From Acidobacteriota bacterium (GTDB lineage Bacteria; Acidobacteriota; UBA890): a DNA stretch of 11,226 nt. The notes beneath the pieces were generated by a model, which saw nothing but the letters and a program-made list of their open reading frames with translations, was not told the origin of the DNA and searched no databases. Positions 7,206 to 11,226 of this stretch are shown here, piece after piece (positions within the stretch are counted from its first letter, which is position 1; the number at the start of each line of letters is the position of its first letter). The stretch covers positions 1-11,226 of the forward strand of contig JAUWTE010000053.1 in assembly GCA_030609765.1 (NCBI GenBank), given 5' to 3'. Position numbers and translations under genes: made by a program.

Positions 7206-7775
7206 ATGGGTGGTTTCTTCGGAGGGTTCCTGGTCTTGCTGGTGCTGGCGGCGGTCGTCGCGTTCTTTCTGATCGGCATCTACAACCGGCTCGTCAAGCT
7301 TCGCGTGAGCACCGAGGATGGCTGGAGCTCCATCGATGTGCAGCTGAAGCGGCGCTACGATCTCATCCCCAATTTGGTGGAAACCGTCAAGGCCTACGCC
7401 AAACACGAGCGCGAGACGTTCGAGAATGTGGTGAAGGCGCGGCAAGCGGGGATCGACGCCAAGGGCGTAAAAGAGCAGGCCCTGGCCGAGAACATGATCA
7501 CTGGCGCCTTGCGCCAGCTCTTTGCCCTCTCCGAGGCCTATCCTGACCTCAAGGCCAACCAGAACTTCGGCCAGCTGCAGGAAGAGCTCTCCACGACCGA
7601 GAACAAGATCGCCTTCTCTCGCCAGCACTACAACGACACCGTCAGGCGCTACAACGGCACGCTTCAGAGCTTCCCGACGAACGTCATCGGCGGCATGTTC
7701 GGCTTCGAGAATAGGGACTTTTTCGAGATTGAGGAAGCGGCACAGCGCGAGGCTCCGAAAGTCAGCTTCGAGTAG
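7206..7775 (+). CDS. lemA: LemA family protein
   Basis: This 189-residue protein has one N-terminal membrane segment (about 5-25) followed by the LemA core: YNRLVKLR (26-33), then DGWSSIDVQLKRRYDLIPNL (38-57) and VETVKAYAKHERETFENV. A long helical body and the C-terminal NxGGMFGF-like loop with RDFFEIEEAA follow. LemA proteins are membrane-anchored helical bundles of uncertain biochemical role, often encoded next to HtpX-type M48 proteases, as is nearly the case here. The family core, length and Shine-Dalgarno fix the start at ATG 7206. It is convergent with the pilZ gene that follows; the two stops are 14 bases apart. Stop TAG. Confidence 0.95.
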   Translation: MGGFFGGFLVLLVLAAVVAFFLIGIYNRLVKLRVSTEDGWSSIDVQLKRRYDLIPNLVETVKAYAKHERETFENVVKARQAGIDAKGVKEQALAENMITGALRQLFALSEAYPDLKANQNFGQLQEELSTTENKIAFSRQHYNDTVRRYNGTLQSFPTNVIGGMFGFENRDFFEIEEAAQREAPKVSFE

Positions 7776-7789
7776 CCGTGCTGCGCGCT

Positions 7790-8278
7790 CTAGGCCAGGG
7801 GAAGGGCTGCGACATGCGGGGCAGCGACACGACTGATATCCGAGTCGAAACAGATCGCCAGGCCGAACCCATCATCCTGATCGTTGCAGCGGACGACCTT
7901 GCCCCGCAGGAGCCGTGGCAACAACGCCGGGTGGCGCGGACGCACGGCAACCATGGCCTTGGAGCCGACGGGGATCTCTTCATCGATGTTGATGAGGACC
8001 CCGAGGCGACTGACATTTTCGGTCATGCCGAAGGCGTGGATGAGCGTCAGGTCGCGGTCATAGCCGTAGACTTCGACGCCGACCTGCAGGGGGCGACGGG
8101 GGGCTCTTCTGCGTTCGTGACCGGATGGCTCGGTCGTCGAGTCGGTGGCACTGACATTGGCCGAGAAGCTCGTGGTCTCTGGCATTCGTTGTTCGTCGTC
8201 TCGATGCCTCGCCCAGAAGTCGGCCGGGAGCATCAGTTCTTGCGAATCGGTTTTTCTGAGAGCCTGTTTTCCATTCAT
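7790..8278 (-). CDS. PilZ domain protein (predicted c-di-GMP binding)
   Basis: This 162-residue protein has a polar, probably disordered N-terminus (about 1-52) and a single PilZ domain. The RxxxR motif is in ERRRAPRR (R57-R61 or R58-R62) and NxSxxG is N88-S90-G93 in TENVSRLG. These are the c-di-GMP contacts in PilZ domains, so both halves of the binding site are intact. There is no membrane segment or effector domain, so it is probably a small cytosolic c-di-GMP adaptor. It lies between lemA and the htpX-like gene but in opposite orientation, converging on lemA and diverging from htpX over 60 nt. A purine-rich GAGGGGG stretch lies five bases before ATG 8278. Stop TAG. Confidence 0.88.
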   Translation of the reverse strand: MNGKQALRKTDSQELMLPADFWARHRDDEQRMPETTSFSANVSATDSTTEPSGHERRRAPRRPLQVGVEVYGYDRDLTLIHAFGMTENVSRLGVLINIDEEIPVGSKAMVAVRPRHPALLPRLLRGKVVRCNDQDDGFGLAICFDSDISRVAAPHVAALPLA

Positions 8279-8338
8279 CTCAACCCCCTCAGGTGATCAC
8301 ATAACGACACTACCGAGGATTTTTCGATCTGAATAGCC
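8279..8338. promoter_or_regulatory. Short divergent promoter region, pilZ/htpX
   Basis: Sixty bases separate two divergent starts and must hold at least the pilZ promoter. The perfect 8-base palindrome GTGATCAC lies at 8293-8300 and is a possible operator half-site. No strong -35/-10 boxes are seen, and the htpX-like gene lacks a well-spaced Shine-Dalgarno (AGGA is 19 bases away). Confidence 0.35.
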
Positions 8339-9280
8339 ATGTCTGACCGCAGCGACGCTACATACCACGACCTGATCGCGGCCAATCGGCGTAACAGTGT
8401 GCTGCTTGTTGCGGGATTCGTGCTCTTCGTGGGGCTCCTGGCGGCCGTGCTGGCGGCTGCCTTCCTCGGTGGTGATCCTGCGGCCGGCATCACTGCCGGC
8501 GTTCTGGCCCTTGTCGTTGCCGGCTTGATGGCGGTGTGGAGCTACTATGGCGGCGGGAACGCGATCCTCAGGATGAGCGGTGCGCGCCTCATCGAGAAGA
8601 AAGATGATCCGCAGCTCTACAACGTGGTCGATGAGATGGCGATCGCCGCCGGAGTGCGGTCCCCGCCGGTCTAATTGATCGACGACACGGCTCTGAATGC
8701 CTTCGCAACAGGGCGAGATCCCGACCACGCGGCACTGGCGATCACCAAGGGACTGCGCGAGCGGCTTACCCGCGGCGAGCTGCAAGCCGTGATCGCCCAC
8801 GAAATGTCCCATGTGCGCCACTTCGACATCCGCCTGGCGATGCTGCTGGCAACCCTCGTGGGTATGGTCGTGCTGCTGACCGATTTCTTCCGTCGCGGCC
8901 TCTTCTGGACCGGGGGCGGGCGGCGCAACAGTGGGCGCGACGGTGGTGGCCCGGCGGCGCTGGTGATTCTCGTCGTGGCCATCCTTCTTTCGATCCTCGC
9001 GCCTCTGATTGCGAGGATCATCCAACTGGCGGCCTCCCGGCAACGTGAATACCTGGCGGACGCCGGCGCGGTGGAGCTAACGCGTGACCCGGAGTCGATG
9101 ATATCGGCGCTCGAGAAGCTCGGTGGGGATCGCGAGGTTCTGGAGGTCGCCAATCGCGCCACCGCCCACCTCTACATCGTGCAGCCGATCAAGAAATTCG
9201 AGGCGCGGGCCCAGGGAATGTTCTCTACCCACCCACCGCTCGAGGACCGTATTCGGCGCCTGGAAGCGCTGCTCCGCTGA
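8339..9280 (+). pseudogene. htpX: HtpX-like M48 membrane metalloprotease with an in-frame stop codon
   Basis: The two open segments, 8339-8674 and 8675-9280, are in the same frame and join into a normal-length HtpX-like protein of about 313 codons, broken only by TAA at 8672-8674 (codon 112). Segment one has the IAANRRNSVLL start, membrane helices at about 20-42 and 48-68, and the DPQLYNVVDEMAIAAGV region. Segment two has IDDTALNAFATGRDP, the zinc motif HEMSH (154-158), membrane stretches at about 163-182 and 205-229, and the third zinc ligand E237 in REYLADAGAVEL. In the family the interrupted stretch reads like V-Y-(V/L)-I-D-D, so the TAA sits where Tyr is expected (TAC or TAT to TAA). Segment two could in principle start at TTG 8675, but it would lack the first helices and no Shine-Dalgarno is seen. 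HtpX degrades damaged inner-membrane proteins. A recent nonsense mutation, a sequencing error or read-through are the options. Final stop TGA. Confidence 0.88.
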
Positions 9281-9370
9281 TCGCGCTCCTGATCGCTGTC
9301 CGAGGGGTCCGGCATCGATCCGCTCCCAGCACGCCCGACAACTCGCGCGTTTGGCCTATTTACCGCTTTG

Positions 9371-9398
9371 CCACCGTCTGAAAGGTGGTTTAATGTTT
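9371..9398 (+). terminator. Candidate intrinsic terminator after the htpX-like gene
   Basis: CCACC (9371-9375) and GGTGG (9384-9388) form a 5-bp stem with an 8-base loop, followed directly by TTTAATGTTT. It lies about 90 nt after the htpX stop. The stem is short, so support is moderate. The same bases include TTGCCA (9368) and TTTAAT (9389), which would make a promoter with a short 15-base spacer for the next gene. Confidence 0.4.
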
Positions 9399-9501
9399 CG
9401 TGCGGACAGCGGGGAGGGAACCAGTTTTCCACTTGCCACCGCATCCTGCTCTGTCACCCTGAGTGATTCTGCGGCAGAAACATGGAAGGGAGCGCGCCGA
9501 C

Positions 9502-9885
9502 GTGACTGGGGAACGTTCGGGTAACGGCGAGAAGCGAGAGCATCAGCGCTTCCCGAAGAAGCTCTCTGTAGAAGTTCACGTTTTCATTCTGCCCGCAACT
9601 CCAGCCGATCCCGGCTACGAGGCCAAGGGACGTACGATCGATATCGGTCGGGGCGGCGTCTTGTTGCGCCTCGATAAGGAGGTCCGAGACGGCCTCAAGG
9701 TGCGCTTGCGGTTCTGGGACATGCCGGCGGGGGTTCGCCTGTGGCCGATGATGATCTCGGGCAAGATCCTGCGCATGGCGCAAGGCGAGTTGCCGTCAAA
9801 AGAGGGATCGATCGGTGTGGGTAGCCTGCTCGCTATCGAGTTCACCGAGCCACTGACTGAGCTCGACGTTCCCGGGACAGCGTAG
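9502..9885 (+). CDS. Second PilZ domain protein
   Basis: This is about 127 residues from GTG 9502; an in-frame GTG at 9463 would add 13. GGAAGGGAG (9484-9492) sits nine bases before GTG 9502 and favours the shorter form. The PilZ features are KREHQRF with RxxxR (R12-R16), then TIDIGRGGVLLRL, where the usual (D/N)xSxxG appears as D-I-G-R-G-G (D47; Gly instead of Ser). A beta-rich body with KVRLRFWDMP follows, then GVGSLLAIEF. The missing Ser may weaken c-di-GMP binding; many PilZ domains vary here. It is about half the age-old PilZ pattern plus a short tail, with no membrane segment or other domain. Its stop TAG is immediately followed by the TTG start of the asparaginase gene in the same frame, so the two are probably co-transcribed. 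Confidence 0.82.
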   Translation: MTGERSGNGEKREHQRFPKKLSVEVHVFILPATPADPGYEAKGRTIDIGRGGVLLRLDKEVRDGLKVRLRFWDMPAGVRLWPMMISGKILRMAQGELPSKEGSIGVGSLLAIEFTEPLTELDVPGTA

Positions 9886-11040
9886 TTGATCTCTCGATTC
9901 AGGCTGCTGGCCCTCGCTGTCGTTCTTCCGACTCTCGCACTCTCCGTAACGGTTGCTGGGAGCAGCGTCTCCAGCGCGCTCGTAGCGCCGGTCATGCTAC
10001 CGGCGACGTTCCCCGTGCAGGAGCCAGAGGCTGAAACGCGCCTCCCCCACGTTCTCATCGTTGCCACGGGTGGCACCATCGCCAGCCGCGCAGGCTCGCC
10101 GGAGAACCTCTCGGGCTACAGCGTGGCCGACACGGGCGAAGATCTGGTTGCGGCTGTGCCTGCCATTTCAGACGTTGCCAGGGTGACGGTCGAGCAGTAC
10201 AGCAATGTGCCGTCAACTGTGATCACGCCGGCCGACTGGGTCCGACTCGCGCAGCTCATCAACGGGGCATTGGAGCCGCAAGGAGAAGCACCGTATGGGG
10301 AGGTCGATGGCGTGGTTGTCACCCACGGAACCGACGCCCTCGAAGAGACGGCCTTCTTCCTCAACCTGACCGTGAGAAGCGAGAAGCCGGTTGTCATCGT
10401 CGGGGCGATGCGCCCGGCGTCGGCGATCTCTGCGGATGGTCCATTGAACCTGCTCAACGCAGTTCGAGTGGCGGCCCATCCGTCTTCGCGTGATCGTGGC
10501 GCTCTCGTCGTTCTCAACCAGGAGATCAACTCGGCGAGGGATGTTACGAAGGCCAATACCAAGTCGGTCCAGACCTTCGCTGCACGAGGGCTGGGAATTC
10601 TGGGCGTCGTGGAAGGTGACCGGCCCATCTACTACCGGGGCACGGAGCGCCGGCATACGCATGAATCGGAGTTCGATGTTTCTGGCCTCGAGCCGGAAAA
10701 TCTCCCGCGCGTCGATGTCAGCTACACCTATGCCGGCGCTGACGGGGCAGACGTGGATGCCTTCGTGGCCAAGAGCGCCAGGGGCATCGTAGTGGCAACG
10801 GCTGGCGCCGGAGCTACTTCCCGCGGGCAGTCCGCGGCGCTGCGACGAGCGTTCGAGGCGGGCGTCATCGTGGCTCGGTCGAGTCGGACGGGGTCGGGAC
10901 GGGTCGGGGGCGGTAGGTCCCGGGGAGGGTCGGTGAGCGCTGATGACCTCAACCCGCAGAAGGCGCGCATCCTCCTGATGCTCGCTCTGACAGTGACCGA
11001 GGACGCGGGCGAGATCCAGCGGATCTTCAATAGCTACTGA
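9886..11040 (+). CDS. ansB: Type II (exported) L-asparaginase-like enzyme
   Basis: From TTG 9886 the 384-residue protein starts with a signal peptide: R4 and R6, then a hydrophobic core LLALAVVLPTLALSVTVAG at about 7-25, with probable cleavage near 25-35. The catalytic family landmarks are present: ATGGTIAS with nucleophile T64 (T12 of mature E. coli AnsB), Y78, S110, THGTD at 146-150 (T149, D150), and K222 in DVTKANT. MRPASAISADGPLNLLNAV and LNPQKARILLMLAL are also typical. The enzyme should hydrolyse Asn to Asp and ammonia in the periplasm. The E. coli segment carrying Glu283 is replaced here by a Gly/Arg/Ser-rich stretch (335-349), and Asn248 also appears changed (AGAGATS), so substrate preference may differ. 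The start is forced: the preceding codon is the pilZ TAG in the same frame, and the signal peptide begins right after it. No good Shine-Dalgarno is seen. Stop TGA. Confidence 0.88.
   Translation: MISRFRLLALAVVLPTLALSVTVAGSSVSSALVAPVMLPATFPVQEPEAETRLPHVLIVATGGTIASRAGSPENLSGYSVADTGEDLVAAVPAISDVARVTVEQYSNVPSTVITPADWVRLAQLINGALEPQGEAPYGEVDGVVVTHGTDALEETAFFLNLTVRSEKPVVIVGAMRPASAISADGPLNLLNAVRVAAHPSSRDRGALVVLNQEINSARDVTKANTKSVQTFAARGLGILGVVEGDRPIYYRGTERRHTHESEFDVSGLEPENLPRVDVSYTYAGADGADVDAFVAKSARGIVVATAGAGATSRGQSAALRRAFEAGVIVARSSRTGSGRVGGGRSRGGSVSADDLNPQKARILLMLALTVTEDAGEIQRIFNSY
10890..10910 (+). other. G-quadruplex-type tract inside the asparaginase gene
   Basis: Four G-runs of 4, 3, 3 and 5 bases are separated by TC, AC and TC, all within 21 nt of the coding strand. 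This fits the canonical pattern of four runs of at least three G with short loops. It encodes residues 335-342, the low-complexity stretch that replaces an active-site loop. Confidence 0.6.
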
Positions 11041-11042
11041 GG

Positions 11043-11226
11043 CTAATTCGGAATCAGCGCCACGACCCTGGCGGGTGCTCCCGTTCCGTCGGCGATCTTC
11101 ATCGGCATGGCGATGATCGCGAAACCCGACGGTGGCAACGATTCGATGTTGGTCAGGTTCTCGAGGTTGAACACGTTTGCCGCTCCCAGGACCTGATGCG
11201 CCTCGAAGAGCGAGCTCACCCCGGGG
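11043..11226 (-). CDS. Cyclase / kynurenine formamidase-like enzyme, C-terminal part only
   Basis: The frame enters from the right edge and stops at TAG 11043 (61 codons seen). The visible end contains ENLTNIESLPPSGFAIIAMP followed by MKIADGTGAPARVVALIPN, a pattern typical of the C-terminus of the cyclase family (PF04199), which includes arylformamidase/kynurenine formamidase. The N-terminal HxGTHxD metal-binding motif would lie outside the window, so activity cannot be judged. The gene converges on the asparaginase gene; the two stops are separated by only two bases. Confidence 0.8.
   Translation of the reverse strand, partial: PGVSSLFEAHQVLGAANVFNLENLTNIESLPPSGFAIIAMPMKIADGTGAPARVVALIPN

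Noticed and set aside
8660..8690. Frameshift as the cause of the htpX interruption
   Set aside because: Both halves are in the same frame and the conserved residues continue directly after the TAA, so a substitution is the simpler reading.
8297..9043. Minus-strand open frame (248 codons) running unbroken across the htpX stop
   Set aside because: It is His/Arg/Gln-rich without family features and lies opposite the zinc-motif coding region of htpX.
1..11226. tRNA genes, CRISPR arrays, insertion sequences or phage attachment sites
   Set aside because: No cloverleaf, regular direct repeats, transposase motifs or flanking terminal repeats were seen on either strand.

Overview
The window is GC-rich bacterial chromosome with tightly packed genes and no sign of phage, transposon, CRISPR or tRNA. 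The gene set includes QmcA/NfeD, LemA, an HtpX-type M48 protease, two PilZ proteins, a type II asparaginase with a signal peptide, and ribosomal protein bTHX. This suggests a Gram-negative bacterium, most likely a proteobacterium, but the sequence alone does not place it further.

Layout. (a) 1-5054, minus strand: read 5' to 3' on that strand, a small ribosomal protein bTHX gene (GTG start) lies upstream of a YhaO/SbcD-like metallophosphoesterase. Next come a YhaN/SbcC-like coiled-coil ATPase and a HAD-type hydrolase that runs off the left edge. The nuclease and ATPase are 9 bp apart and form a two-gene Mre11/Rad50-like module. (b) 5055-5396: non-coding, rich in stem-loops, including one long hairpin. 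(c) 5397-6871, minus strand: nfeD and a QmcA-type SPFH gene overlapping at the stop/start. (d) 6872-7205: divergent intergenic region. (e) 7206-9280: lemA (plus), an inverted pilZ gene (minus), and an htpX-like gene (plus) interrupted by one in-frame TAA. (f) 9502-11040, plus strand: a second pilZ gene directly abutting a type II asparaginase; the two are in the same frame and separated only by one TAG. (g) 11043-11226, minus strand: the C-terminus of a cyclase/kynurenine-formamidase-like enzyme.

How the genes fit together. NfeD, QmcA, LemA and HtpX are all membrane or membrane-quality-control proteins and sit side by side, so 5.4-9.3 kb reads as a membrane-proteostasis neighbourhood. The YhaO/YhaN pair is a predicted DNA-end processing complex. 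Its ATPase carries a predicted transmembrane hairpin near the middle of its coiled coil where SbcC/Rad50 has a zinc hook, so it may be membrane-tethered.

The points most worth a second look are the nonsense codon in htpX at a position that is normally Tyr; the TAG-only separation of pilZ and the asparaginase; a G-quadruplex-like tract in the asparaginase gene that encodes the segment replacing a normal active-site loop; and the stop-codon pattern (8 TAG, 3 TGA, and no TAA other than the in-frame one in htpX). I did not find a convincing wholly new defence or mobile system.
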